Positions 9,449 to 20,209 are shown, numbered from the stretch's first letter. The stretch: DNA of 64,000 nucleotides from Xiphydria camelus (GCA_963678675.1 OY783197.1:13179813-13243812), one strand, 5' to 3'. The notes: a model not told the origin generated them from the letters alone. Numbers and translations are program-made.

Positions 9449-11610
9449 ATGTCTCGTATGCCTTCCTAAACCGTTCATCCGATTGCGATGAAATTTTGGG
9501 AAATGGTTGGATGCATGCCTGCGATGGTTTCTGAGTTAGTAAATCTTATACAGGGTGTTCAAAAAGTCCGGGTACGGCCGATTATCTCAGTGGGAAAACA
9601 TTTTAGAGAAAAATGTTTAATACAAAACTTTAAGGATTTTCCCTCGGCTACCCAGTGGTCGTATTGGATTTGACCTTGACCGTGACCTTTAAGGTAATAT
9701 CAAATGCCTTCCTAAACCGTTCATCCGATTGCGATGAAACTTTGGGGAATGGTTGGACGCATGCCCGCGAAGGTTTCTTATTGTTAGTAAATCTTATAAA
9801 AGGTGTTCAAAAAGTACCGGTACTGATGATTATTATGCCTTCCTAATCCGTTCATCCGATTGCGATGAAAAGTTGGGGAATGGTTGGACGCATGTCCGCG
9901 AAGGTTTATGAGTTAGTAAATCTTATAAAAGGTGTTCAAAAAGTACTGATACTGATGATTATTATGCCTTCCTAAACCGTTCATCCGATTGCGATGAAAA
10001 GTTGGGGAATGGTTGGACGCATGCCCGCAAAGGTTTTTGAGTTAGTAAATCTTATACAGGGTGTTCAAAAAGTACCGGTACGGATGATTATTATGCCTTC
10101 CTAAACCGTTCATCCGATTGCGATGAAAATTTGGGGAACACTTGGACGCATATCCGCGAAGGTTTGAGTTAGTAAGTCTTATACAGGGTGTTCAAAAAGT
10201 ACAGGTACGGATGATTATTTGCCTTCCTAAACCGTTCATCCGATTGCGATGAAACTTTGGGGAATGGTTGGACGCATGCCCGCGAAGGTTTCTGAATTAG
10301 TAAATCTTATAAAAGGTGTTCAAAAAATCCCGGTACGGCCGATTATCTTAGCGGGAAAACATTTTAGAGAAAAATGTTTAATACAAAACTTTAAGGATTT
10401 TCCCTTGGCTACCCAGTGGTCGTATTGGATTTGACCTTGACCGTGACCTTTAAGGTAATATCAAATGCCTTCCTAAACCGTTCATCCGATTGCGATGAAA
10501 CTTTGGGGAATGGTTGGACGCATGCCCGCGAAGGTTTCTTATTGTTAGTAAATCTTATAAAAGGTGTTCAAAAAGTACCGGTACTGATGATTATTATGCC
10601 TTCCTAATCCGTTCATCCGATTGCGATGAAAAGTTGGGGAATGGTTGGACGCATGTCCGCGAAGGTTTATGAGTTAGTAAATCTTATAAAAGGTGTTCAA
10701 AAAGTACTGATACTGATGATTATTATGCCTTCCTAAACCGTTCATCCGATTGCGATGAAAAGTTGGGGAATGGTTGGACGCATGCCCGCAAAGGTTTTTG
10801 AGTTAGTAAATCTTATACAGGGTGTTCAAAAAGTACCGGTACGGATGATTATTATGCCTTCCTAAACCGTTCATCCGATTGCAATGAAAATTTGGGGAAC
10901 ACTTGGACGCATATCCGCGAAGGTTTGAGTTAGTAAGTCTTATACAGGGTGTTCAAAAAGTACAGGTACGGATGATTATTTGCCTTCCTAAACCGTTCAT
11001 CCGATTGCGATGAAACTTTGGGGAATGGTTGGACGCATGCCCGCGAAGGTTTCTGAATTAGTAAATCTTATAAAAGGTGTTCAAAAAGTACCGGTACTGA
11101 TAATTATTATGCCTTCCTAAACCGTTCATCCGATTGCGATGAAAAGTTGGGAAATGGTTGGACGCATGCCCGCGAAGGTTTTTTAGTTAGTAAATCTTAT
11201 ACAGGGTGTTCAAAAAGTACTGGTACGGATGATTATTATGCCTTCCTAAACCGTTCATCCGATTGCGATGAAAATTTTGGGAACAGTTGGACGCATATCC
11301 GCGAAGGTTTCTGAGTTATTAAATCTTATACAGGGTGTTCAAAAAGTCGAACTATACTTGACCTAAATTTGACCTCCGCTGACAATAAAGGTAACATGAA
11401 AGAAATGATCAAGGACACATTTGAACGTGAAAAAAAATTAATTTGACCTCGATATAACCTTGAAGGTCATGGTCAAGGTCAAATCAAATATGACCATTGC
11501 GTAGCCCGGGAAAAATACTAAAAGTTTTGTATTAAAAATGTATTTAAACAATGGTGGACGGACAAAATCAATCCACAATCTACCCGTGCGAAGCCGGGAC
11601 GGGCTGCTAC
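9386..11610 (+). mobile_element. Helitron-like minisatellite element, copy A
   Basis: It starts TCTATATATATAAAAATG followed by a (GTCT)n run and ends with the hairpin stem CCCGT...ACGGG and CTGCTAC (CTAG in the other copies). Comparison with the 5' LTR shows no target duplication and insertion at an A/T step (A drifted to G here). TC at the 5' end, a hairpin before CTRR and an A/T target are Helitron hallmarks. The body is 13 units of about 129 bp built on CCTTCCTAAACCGTTCATCC, with a 761-bp higher-order duplication. There is no Rep/helicase gene, so it is non-autonomous. Small open frames repeating with the units are by-products of the tandem array. Confidence 0.75.
9459..11350 (+). repeat. 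Tandem array of 13 ~129-bp units, copy A
   Basis: Unit starts lie at about 9459, 9705, 9836, 9965, 10094, 10220, 10466, 10597, 10726, 10855, 10981, 11110 and 11239. Most units include GGTGTTCAAAAAGTACCGGT. Two carry an extra segment with TTGACCTTGACCGTGACC. The positions 9705-10220 recur at +761 bp in order. Confidence 0.9.
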
Positions 11611-11692
11611 TGTTAAATAAAGAAGAGTTCCAACAAAGAAAGACTATAGTTGCTTTTTGTAATCCTGTGAATCTGCGGCGTCCAACAATATT

Positions 11693-12199
11693 TCAATATG
11701 TTATATAAAGAAATATTCCAGTAAAATCGAGCAATATGTGAAAACCAAATCGGAATTGCTTCATGTTTAACTCGTTTGCTCTGTCGTTCATTTCATTTGG
11801 ATTTGGAGCCGTTACTCGAAAACGTTCCTGTGTAACATATTCAAATAAGTATCTTTTCAGTGCGCGCATAAAGTCCCCCCCCCCATTTTAACTTTTGAAC
11901 CCGTTAAGTTACAAAATTGACAAAAATATGTTTAGGGTAATTTTTTATGAGCATTCTTTAGAGACTAATTTGGTTTTTGAAAAATCAAAGATGGCGACTT
12001 GGGCACTAACAACTTGAAAACTTCAAATAGCAAGGGGGGTCCTATTGCACATCATATTAAAGCTAGTCAAATTAACTACGCAATGGTTTTTCAAAAATTT
12101 GATTCGGTCAATCCATCTCAAAGTTACAAGGGTTTGAATCTGGGTTGCAATAAGCATTTCAGGACCGCGTATCTGCTGCTGTATCCCGGTCTAAACGGG
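11693..12199. other. Spacer, nothing recognised
   Basis: Flank to the right of the copia target site. It holds a run of about ten C near 11876 and no coding or element signature I can name. Confidence 0.4.
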
Positions 12200-12597
12200 A
12201 TAGTCCGGGAGGCAGCGACATTTTTACCGTGGTCATTTCACCAAGGCTGGTTTTCATTCACATGATAGATTCCATACTGTGTGTGAGCGAAATGCTTGTC
12301 AGCTGCCGCACCGGCGGTGGGGGTGTGTACAGTAGAGCCTCAAACGCGTAAAAAAACTAGAGAAATAAAGTGATATCACCAAAGTTCAATTTTTGTTTAT
12401 GGTTTATTTACATTATGTAATTATAAAAAATCGTAGTCAGCTGGACATATTTCGGGGGGAAATGTGTCAGCTGGGACAATAAACATGCAGCACGCCGGCT
12501 AAAGAGGCTGCGACTTTATCGACTTTTCCCCCGCAATTCGGCTAGCTGACTTTTATTTATATTTAATACAAGTAATACTGGTCAAATTTCAACTTTA

Positions 12598-12723
12598 GGG
12601 CCGGTTTTACCAACACGGTATAAGCGCGGTATAGCGCTATACTGAGAATAACCAACAATAAGCCTTATGGTTATTCTCAGTATAGTGCTATACCGCGTTT
12701 ATACCTGTTGGTAAAACCGGCCC
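12598..12723. mobile_element. GGGCCGGTTTTACCAA MITE, copy 1
   Basis: 126-bp near-palindrome with ends GGGCCGGTTTTACCAACA / TGTTGGTAAAACCGGCCC, flanked by TTA on both sides. A TTA duplication is the PIF/Harbinger signature. Three more copies lie at 26658, 46294 and 48838. Confidence 0.88.
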
Positions 12724-13697
12724 TTAGTAGTATAAGAGACATTATATTTTTTGCAACAAAAGATTCGATGGTTTATTTATATTATGTAATTATAAAAAAT
12801 CGTAGTCAGCTGAACATATTTCGGGGGGAAATGTGTCAGCTGTTGACGTATACTTGCGCAATACAGACGCCACGTAAACTAATACCACCATGCTTTAAAT
12901 TAAGTTATGTGATTGCTAATTCATTATATTTTATGAAAAACATCGTCAGATAGGTGTATAGTGGGGGTCAGTCCGTTAGCTGGGACAAAAAACATGCAGT
13001 GCACCGGCTAAAGAGAGGCTGCGCATTTATAATTTCAGCTGACGACTTTTCCCCCGCAATTCAGCCAGCCGACTTTTATTTATATCTAGTACGAATAATA
13101 ATAGTTCGTGTAATCAAATTTCAGCTGCGGTAGTATAAAGAAACATGAAATTTATTGCTACAAAAGATCTACCAGAGATCCGCACTTCAGCTGTACCGCA
13201 TGGCTTTTAGATATTTACTCTTACATTTATGAATATCGCCTTCTATACAATAAATCTTCTATTGATTTCTATAACTTATTTATTTCTAACAAATATTATT
13301 AAATAGTTATATAATAATAAATAACGTAATTAAGTACAATAATAATTATTTTCGCCATTAAAATTGCAAGGAAGATAGATTGTTTTTAGACAATAAATTT
13401 CATGTTTCTTTATACTACCAGACCTGAAGTTTGATTACACGAACCATTATTATTCGTACTAGATATAAATAAAAGTCGGCTGGCTGAATTGCGGGGGAAA
13501 AGTCGTCAGCTGAAATTATAAATGCGCAGCCTCTCTTTAGCCGGTGCGCTGCATGTTTTTTGTCCCAGCTGACGGACTGACCCCCACCATACACCTAGTT
13601 GATGATGTTTTTCATAAAATATAATGAATTAGCAATCACATAACTTAATTTAAAGTATGGTGGTATTAGTTTGCGTGGCGTCTGTATTGCGCAAGTA

Positions 13698-14089
13698 TTG
13701 GGACCATGCAACACCCGTACAGTGACACCTGGTGGCAGTAGTCGACGAAAAATCGGCACTTTTATACAGTACCAAATACGACAAGAAGATAGAAATCCTC
13801 GGCAAAACCAATTAGTGAACAACAATATGAATGTTTTTCATCAGGTGTATTTTATAGCAATCATTTATAAGTATAGAATTGCAATAAACAGTAAGCATAA
13901 CATTTAGGGCCGGTTTATTCACCTTCAGACACGTTGACCGCCATATAATGTACTTTAACCCGGCAGCGGTGGTTGCTGGCAGTCAGCGTGTTATAGGTAT
14001 GGAGAGACGTGCCCACTAACTTCAAGCCTTCATCACTAGTTGCGCACGATCGTTCGCCGTATCCCCTCCAAGCAGTTGCACGGTCCCAA
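13698..14089. mobile_element. 392-bp TIR element (TTGGGACCATGCAAC) in foldback arm
   Basis: Ends TTGGGACCATGCAAC / GTTGCACGGTCCCAA form a 15-bp terminal inverted repeat with one mismatch. The opposite foldback arm reads AAGTATACGTCAAC with no insertion, so this is a bona fide insertion at a TA site. The element at 41391-41658 has similar ends. Non-coding. Confidence 0.7.
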
Positions 14090-14627
14090 TACGTCAACAG
14101 CTGCTACGATTCTTTATAATTACATAATGTAAATAAACCATCGAATCTTTTGTGGCAAAAAATATAATATCTCTTTATACTACTGAAGTTGAAATTTGAT
14201 CGCACGAACCAGTATTACTTGTATTAAATATAAATAAAAATCAGCTAGCCGAATTGCGGGGGAAAATGTCGATAAAGTCGGAGCCTCTTTAGCCGGCGCG
14301 CTGCATGTTTATTGTCCCAGCTGACACATTTCCCCCCGACATATGTCCGGCTGACTACGATTTTTTATAATTACATAATGTAAATAAATCATAAACAAAA
14401 ATTGAACTTTGGTGATATCACTTTATTTCTCTAGTTTTTTTACGCGTTTGAGGCTCTACTGTACTCACCCCCACCGCCGGTGCGGCAGCTGACAAGCATT
14501 TCGCTCATACGCAGTATGGAATCTATCATGTGAATGAAAACCAGCCTTGGTGAAATGACCACGGTAAAAGTGTCGCTGCCTCCCCGACTAGGAGCGAGCC
14601 GTCCTCTCGCCACTGAGGCCGGCGTGA

Positions 14628-14680
14628 AGGCCATCACACGTGAAAAAACGTAAGCAGTAACAGTCAGGATTGACCCTTGA
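14628..14680 (+). repeat. Half copy of the CATCACACGTG MITE
   Basis: AAGGCCATCACACGTG followed by AAAAAACGTAAGCAGTAACA matches one arm of the palindromic element at 41136-41274. The other arm is missing. Confidence 0.65.
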
Positions 14681-14889
14681 GACCGGCCGTGTCCACACTG
14701 CATGCATTCGGCAACATCGATAGCCTCGCGTAGCTCCTCCCCTTTCTAGCGTTTTGACATTACCTCGTCTTACCGCTGCCCCGCAGCAGAAACTAGTGGG
14801 CCTGGTATGTCGGCCTCTTAAATGGTGGACATCTCTTCCCCTACGCGGCGAATTGCGTAGGGAGCGAATTAGCCAGGGAGCACTGTAGT

Positions 14890-15384
14890 AGTATTCACTC
14901 AAGGCGTTCAGGAATAGGAGATTCTGAAAAAGATGGCCTACTTTATATTGCCGGATATCTTGCAAGAAAACATAAAGAAGAGTACCCTGATTTGGGAAAC
15001 TACACTTACAAAAATAACGAGGGTATCATTTTCCATAGTTACAGTCATTTTCCCCCATGGGTACAAAACTTATCTTTTGGTGGTTTGACTCAGCCATCAG
15101 AGATATGGATGGAACAGGTAACAAAAATGAAAAAATACTTTTTAAAATTGCATGCAGATAAATTTAGTTATACTAAAAATATTGTGAAGGAAACAGCTCA
15201 ATATATCTCGCAAAAAGTTAACGAAGTGCCAAAAGACTTAGTTAGGTCTTTTTGCAGACAAAGAGTTTTTGTTCAAATTAAATTTTTAAATATAAAGACT
15301 GAAGAAAGGCAGATGGAAAAACGCAATGCTTCTTCTGATTTGGCTAGAAAACCCATTAAAAAAATGAAAAAAATCGTAAATTGA
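14890..15384 (+). pseudogene. C-terminal fragment of a P/THAP9-like transposase
   Basis: The frame is open upstream of the methionine at 14992. It reads GLLYIAGYLARK, then LSFGGLTQPSEIW, a coiled basic stretch, and LVRSFCRQRVFVQIKFLN before a KKMKK tail and TGA at 15382. The order 'YIAGYLARK, FGGLT.PS, FCRQR.F..IK.LN' matches my memory of the C-terminal end of insect THAP9/P-element-like transposases; that is recognition, not a search result. The catalytic region and THAP domain are absent upstream, which is instead repetitive, so this is a stranded last exon or truncated copy. The clean frame and poly-basic tail suggest it is fairly recent. Confidence 0.5.
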
Positions 15385-15820
15385 TTTTTTTCTCAGAATT
15401 TGTTGCTCTTTGTAATGCGTGTCTACTTACTTTTATATTAAAATTTTCAATTACCTATATACTGCTTTTTATATTTGCCTTTATATGTATTATAAACACT
15501 TTTGTCTACTTTATCTTATCTACTTAATCATTAAAGATTTATGTTATTATATTTACTTTTGTTTGTAACATAAATATGTTATTAGTCTTTCTGTAATTTA
15601 TTGACTCTTTTTAAAAGTTAAAATTCACAACATTCCCATTATTACAGATATGTATAGTTTTCAATAAAGAATTTAATTATATGTTTGATCTTGATTTAAT
15701 TCCCACCAAAAAAATAAATCTAATGTTAGTATTTGTTGCCAGAAAGTGAAAATACAAACCCTTAAAATCATTGTTTTCACTTATTTAATAATTCGTTTTT
15801 GCAGTTAAAACGATGTAGTA
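15385..15820. other. AT-rich spacer, nothing recognised
   Basis: Strongly AT-rich with several AATAAA-like strings that could serve as polyadenylation signals for the transposase fragment. No coding signal. Confidence 0.4.
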
Positions 15821-15821
15821 A

Positions 15822-16238
15822 CGTATGTCCCAGGAGAATTCGAGCAAGAGTGCCGATACCTATGGCTGATAACTTGAAATTTGACTTCGGCAGTGTTTGC
15901 CAACGGTCGAAAATTTGATAGTTAGAGTTGGCTTGAGAAGAGTGCGCTATGTGTGCTGCATGAGAGCGAAAAGTGTCAAACGTCTGATTTCCCGACAGCT
16001 ATCAATTCGGGAGATCGAAGTATTGAATAATAGACGAAACACTTCGATCTCCCGAATTGATAGTTATCGGGAAATCAGACATTTGACACTTTTCGCTCTT
16101 ACGCAGCACACACAGCGCACTCTTCTCAAGCCAAGTCTAACTATCAAATTTTCGACCGTCGGCAAACACTGCCGAAGTCAAATTTCAAGTTATCGGCCAT
16201 AGGTATCGGCACTTGGTCGAATTCTCCTGGGACATACG
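15822..16238. mobile_element. 417-bp near-perfect palindromic MITE
   Basis: CGTATGTCCCAGGAGAATTC at the left end is repeated inverted at the right end, and the arms stay paired for about 195 bp each (for example ATCTCCCGAATTGATAG across the centre), leaving a loop of about 20 bp near 16030. The transcript would form one long hairpin. Flanks are GTA on both sides by eye. Open frames inside are mirror-image artefacts. Confidence 0.8.
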
Positions 16239-16589
16239 GTACAGTAAGGTAAAGGGAATTAATTACATATTTGCATACCTATGTTATATTTAATTTGTCC
16301 TCATTTGTGTAATTATACATTAAATACTTTAATTTTTAAATATTTATTTACCTAAGTATTTGTGGTTCTTACGATAATTAATTAGTTTACTATCCATAAA
16401 ATATTTACCTACTTTAAAATTACAATAGAAATCATGCTAATTTACATACTCTATAATGACTTTAATTCAAATTGGCAAACATGTCACGTCATATCGCGCT
16501 CTTCTCTGATTGGCTGCGAGTTACCAGACAACCTACTTAATCCTGTACTATCTAGTAACCTTGGGGTCAGACGGCTTTCCCGTTCGTTG

Positions 16590-16925
16590 GTACACCCTCG
16601 ACTCAGATTCTAATCATGGGGAATTTTCAAAATGTCATATTTCAATATACTAACCCCGATAGCAAAGCGTGCAGTTAAGCCGTAGTGCACGGTAGACGCA
16701 CGCAGTGCTGACATCCTGTGGCTCCACCGTGGCTACACCGTGCAGTTTCTCCATAGAGCTGCACAGCGTGAGCGTACGGTGTCTGTACGGTGAATGTTCT
16801 GGTGCTCTGGGCGTGAAGTCCCAACGTTTGCACTCAATACAATCACTGTGTTTGCACTTTTTTGCATCGCGTGCCCAACACCTTGTGAAGGCACAGTAAA
16901 TGCACTGTGCCTTCACTCATTGTTG
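16590..16925. repeat. Composite repeat with CCCCGATAGCAAAG end, copy 1
   Basis: ACACCCTCGACTCAGATTC then ATCATGGGGAATTTTCAAAA leads into CCCCGATAGCAAAGCGTGC and a region rich in short GC-rich motifs (CACGGT, CACCGTG, GCACGCAGTGCTG). The same composite runs on the opposite strand at 24185-23775. It is a dispersed non-coding repeat; the small open frames are not supported. Confidence 0.6.
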
Positions 16926-17481
16926 ATAATAAATTATTTGCCAATTTAACAAAAGTATGGATTCATAGTGCTTAAAAATAATTTACAAATTAAACAAGTA
17001 ATTTTACTTTCTTATCTTGACCATAATAGAGTCTCAAAATATGCGAAAAGTCAAGTAAATCATAAAAGTCGAGCACGTGGACCTCAATGAGCTTCGCCTG
17101 TGGCGCCACTGCTGTATTTTACTTTTGAATATAGCGGCCCTTTAATTAGCGAGCAATTAACAATTTGTTCAAATCACTTAAACACGTTTTACCGTAATCC
17201 ATAATTATTATGATTGCCAATCAATTTTATACTAGAAAAATTTTTTCGTTTTGTACTAATCGTTATTTCATTGGCCATTTGAGTTTGCGCGCCAAGAAAA
17301 AAGGTAACCTATCGCGGCTGTCGCGTATGCAGCGATCGGCGCGCTATCTCGTGGCAGTTGTCTGCATTATTGGGCGGAGTGGAGACGGCTTGTATATGTT
17401 GACAGATGGGTTTATTTGTACATTATTTTAAGCAACAGTAACGAAAAGTATCTCAAAAGGTACTCAATTTGTGACTAGCTG
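16926..17481. other. Spacer, nothing recognised
   Basis: AT-rich with a short GC-rich patch near 17290-17390. I see no domain and no convincing splice pattern. Confidence 0.35.
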
Positions 17482-18617
17482 TCACGACACCTTGAAAAAG
17501 CATGCGATTGTTCCGAAGCTCAATCCAAGTTTCATTTTCATGAGAGACAGTAACAATCTGTTTGGCGCATCTAGAGTTCTATAATAGGCAGGTTGTCCTG
17601 TTTCCTTTGGTTGGATAAATGGTAGCAGAATGTAAAAGAAAGCTAGTATAACTCCTCCGAGCTGCTTCATAGTCGTATCATTTTGAACGTCCTCAAAACC
17701 GAGAAACACAATCCTTGGTGGACAGTCTGGAGCCACTATAACAGTCTTCTTTTCTTTTGGATGCGGAATTTGCACTCTTTCTTTGCATTTCGACCCCAGT
17801 ACGATGCACGTTTGGGTTGAAACTTCTTTTAATACACTATCTTTTGCCAACAATAAAATGTTAATAAGCTAGTACCAGTTGTTAATTGCTCTTCACCTAA
17901 AATCGGATCTGTTTGAGTAGCTATTTCTTGAGATTTCGAAGCCGCCTCCACCGTCATATCCTGCTCCTCTGTACCATCAGAAATAATTTTTCAAAATTTG
18001 ATTGTGCGAATATGTTTCCAATAATTATGCCCATTCAAACTTACCAAGAAAACTCCAAGCTGCAACATTTCCTTCCTTTCTCTTTTTCGGAAGTCTCTCA
18101 GTTCTTTGTGAATTACAAGACGCTTTTCTTTTTTTATAAATTGCAGGAAAACCGTGGGATTATACGCTTCATTTAAAGGGTTATTGGATTTCGCACCTCC
18201 ACAAAAGTGCAGACCGCATATCCTGCTATTTTCAGTAGACTTCTAAGGCATGCCATCGGGGCTGTAAGAAAATCATTTTAGTATAAGGACAAATTAACCG
18301 GAAATCCCTTTTATTTGTATTTTTTCTCCTTATAAATAATCCTTAGCCATCAAAACAAGTAAAACTACTCACTTGGTACGACGTACAGCTCTTATCCACA
18401 AACTCTTACGTTTTAATTCCCACAGACGTTTCGGGAATCTATAAAAATGCACTCCATCACTTTTTCCATCAACGCTGTTACAGCCCACAATGCAACAATT
18501 GCGATTTGACACTTTTTTCTTTCTTTTTTCACCACTTTTGTCAAACTCCATTATACACAGAGTATCCTGATCTATCCGCCCAAAAAGCTGCGACTTTTGC
18601 TCACTTGGGAGCGCCAC
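17482..18617 (-). pseudogene. THAP-domain DDE transposase relic (N-terminal half, exons)
   Basis: Reading leftwards, 18617-18374 encodes a THAP-like zinc-binding domain (NRNCCIVGCNSVDG, HFYRFPKR, WIRAVRR), followed by an apparent GTGAGT donor. A second exon at about 18179-18045 contains NPTVF and a Lys-rich stretch and ends near a GTAAGT. A third, from about 17990, contains ATQTDPILGEE and, after a frameshift, RIVFLGFEDVQND, MKQLGGV and the helical LLLSLMKMKLGLSFGTIACFF that precedes the DDE domain in this family. The catalytic domain is missing to the left of 17482. It would have been a cut-and-paste transposase with THAP DNA binding; no terminal repeats were found for this copy. Confidence 0.68.
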
Positions 18618-18958
18618 CAGAGATGCTTGCCTAGCCTATAGTCGCGAGAGAAGTTCCCCAGGGCGTAAAAACCTAGCAGACGAGAAAGTATGGCGGGTGA
18701 TGGGTACGCGTCTGTACAAAGTGGAATTTATCAGAGTAATTGTATTTTTTGGAAATAAAACGTCGTTTTCAAAGTTAATAAAATATTTCCGTTCGCGAAA
18801 CGATTTCCCTCGCGTTTATTTCGATCCTCGGACGCGCTCGTTAATAAAAAGTAAAAATTCAGTTAAATCGGAGTAATGAAGAAAGGGTGATAATCTTGTG
18901 ATAAATCTAAAATAATTAACGAGTTGTAGAGATAAGTGAACCGACGTGGAAGATTACA
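18618..18958 (+). promoter_or_regulatory. Possible promoter/5' UTR of the candidate gene at 18959
   Basis: A CpG-containing stretch (CTCGCGTTTATTTCGATCCTCGGACGCGCTCG near 18808) lies between the THAP relic and a potential first exon and lacks the repeat signatures seen elsewhere. Inference only. Confidence 0.2.
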
Positions 18959-19281
18959 ATGGCTAAACAGTTTTCAGGACTTTTGAGTAGGGTAAGTGTA
19001 AAGATAAATCAAGAGGAATAACAAAAATGAATTGTTTTGAAGTCATTAATAATATCTTTATACTTTACAAAGGCTATTGCTAATATTACCAAAATTATTC
19101 GTAGAATCAAAGAAAGTGATGAATTCTATATGGAAATCACTTTGACTATGGACCAAGCAAGATGACGCTAAACGAATGGATGACCGAAGAGTTCGACGAT
19201 GTGCATCAGCCTCCATGGGGAAATGCACCAAAGACGAACGATGATCGCTCAAGATCCCGCCCAAGAGCTAGAAATAAATGA
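18959..19281 (+). CDS. Weak candidate: small two-exon gene of unknown function
   Basis: ATG at 18959 opens an 11-codon exon (MAKQFSGLLSR) ending at a consensus donor GGTAAGTG at 18990. A pyrimidine-rich tract and AAAG acceptor precede 19073. In phase, exon 2 adds IANITKIIRRIKESDEF and stops at 19163-19165. A different frame of the same region reads YGPSKMTLNEWMTEEF to a stop at 19279-19281, followed by another AGGTAAGA donor. The two frames may be joined by a frameshift or an unseen splice. I do not recognise the product. The absence of transposon motifs and the good donor argue for a host or domesticated gene; the conflicting frames argue against. Confidence 0.25.
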
Positions 19282-19704
19282 AAGGTAAGATATTACTGAT
19301 ACAGAAAAAGAACGTAGCGCAGGTATTTACTTACCAATACGACTCATATTATCATCCGGTAACCAACATGATTGAATATTTCAGCAAACATCGATAACCA
19401 GGACCATAGTGAATGACTTCGTGTTTTTCGCAAGTGTGCCTGCGATCAGCAACCTGATCGAGTGCTTTGTACGAGCCCTGGGTTGGTGCTTCCCGTAGTA
19501 ACGTTGGATTGCTCCTAACTGAAATCCTCCCTTGTTTCACTCTGTCGTTCAACAACGAGCATCAACTCTCCCGGAGGATACGAAAAGCTGTAACATCAGG
19601 AAGACCGTGAAAGGTTAATAAAATTATCCAAAACGATACCACGAATGTAAGCAAATCCTTTTCAGATCATGACATTTTGTGGAAAACTCACCGCTGCTTC
19701 ATCT

Positions 19705-19968
19705 TTACAGGAGATATTCAAAATGATTCCCTTGCTTAGCCAAGCAATAACCCAAGCGGTCGTAAAATGCTGAGACCGTATTTTGGATTACTTCTTGGGA
19801 GGTCTCTTCATAAATCCTCGTTATTTCCGAGTCGAGGTCCTCAATGGTCAGGAGTGAGCGAAGCTCGTTGTATAGGATTAATCTAGAGATGCACATGGAA
19901 ATTGGGTCTAGATTTACTGTACTATTACTATCAATGGGATCTATTGCCTTCACCGTTAGTCTCATCAA
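19705..19968 (-). pseudogene. C-terminal transposase-like fragment
   Basis: An 87-residue minus-strand frame ends ITRIYEETSQEVIQNTV...FYDRLGYCLAKQGNHFEYLL. The pattern 'helix with TxxxIQN, RLxxC, GxHFExLL' resembles the end of mariner-like/DUF4817 transposable-element proteins in insects. The upstream portion is not recognisable and there is no DDE motif, so it could also be chance or another element. The remaining sequence from 19282 to 20209 holds only unrecognised short frames. Confidence 0.3.
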
Positions 19969-20209
19969 ATTTTCAATAATTCGGTAACTATAAAAATGAT
20001 CAACGTAGGGTTAAACATAATATATCTCTCGATCATCATAGCTTTGACGACATACACATTTTTTGTATCGTTTCCATTACAGTTAGATTCGTATAAAAGT
20101 ATGTATTTCAATGACTCTTGCAAGAAATAATTCATAACGTATGATGAAACAAGAAAACACACTCAAAGCCAATGATGACAGAGTAGTTTTCCTTGCTTTT
20201 TATGAAGTA

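Larger units (their letters stand above)
935..11687 (+). mobile_element. Complete but decayed Ty1/copia LTR retrotransposon with two nested insertions
   Basis: The element is bounded by a 5-bp duplication ATATT (930-934 and 11688-11692). It has 206-bp LTRs starting TGTGAGAG, an initiator-tRNA type primer site right after the 5' LTR, a purine tract right before the 3' LTR, and gag, protease, integrase, reverse transcriptase and RNase H in copia order. A solo LTR (6669-7562) and a Helitron-like element (9386-11610) interrupt it. Without them the element would be about 7.6 kb, long for copia; the long leader and 3' region account for part of that. Frameshifts and stops in every module make it non-autonomous. 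Confidence 0.92.
9257..11687 (+). repeat. 3' LTR of copia, split by a Helitron-like insertion
   Basis: The halves are 9257-9385 and 11611-11687. Together they reproduce the 206-bp 5' LTR with four mismatches and end in CA, followed by the ATATT duplication. The 5' LTR provides the empty site for the element in between. Confidence 0.9.
12200..14590. mobile_element. Modular foldback element with nested insertions
   Basis: Left sequence from about 12203 (GGAGGCAGCGAC) recurs inverted to about 14588 at roughly 97% identity by eye through the outer 400 bp. Each arm holds two related modules built on GTCAGCTGGGACA, CATGCAG, CCGGCTAAAGAG and CCCCCGCAATTC, so about four copies of a 330-bp module in two orientations. 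The centre (13200-13385) is AT-rich and non-coding. The left arm carries a MITE at 12598 absent from the right arm; the right arm carries an element at 13698 absent from the left arm. No transposase was seen. The exact ends are uncertain. Confidence 0.7.

Noticed and set aside
9655..10607. Near-identical 61-63 codon frames that look like a conserved gene family
   Set aside because: They are successive units of the Helitron minisatellite read through. Identity follows DNA repetition, not codon constraint.
9459..11350. Regular repeats with spacers resembling a CRISPR array
   Set aside because: Units are about 129 bp of continuous repeat with no unique spacers, in a eukaryotic transposon.
15897..16202. 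101-codon frame
   Set aside because: It spans both arms of a palindrome, so the sequence reads the same on both strands. Artefact.
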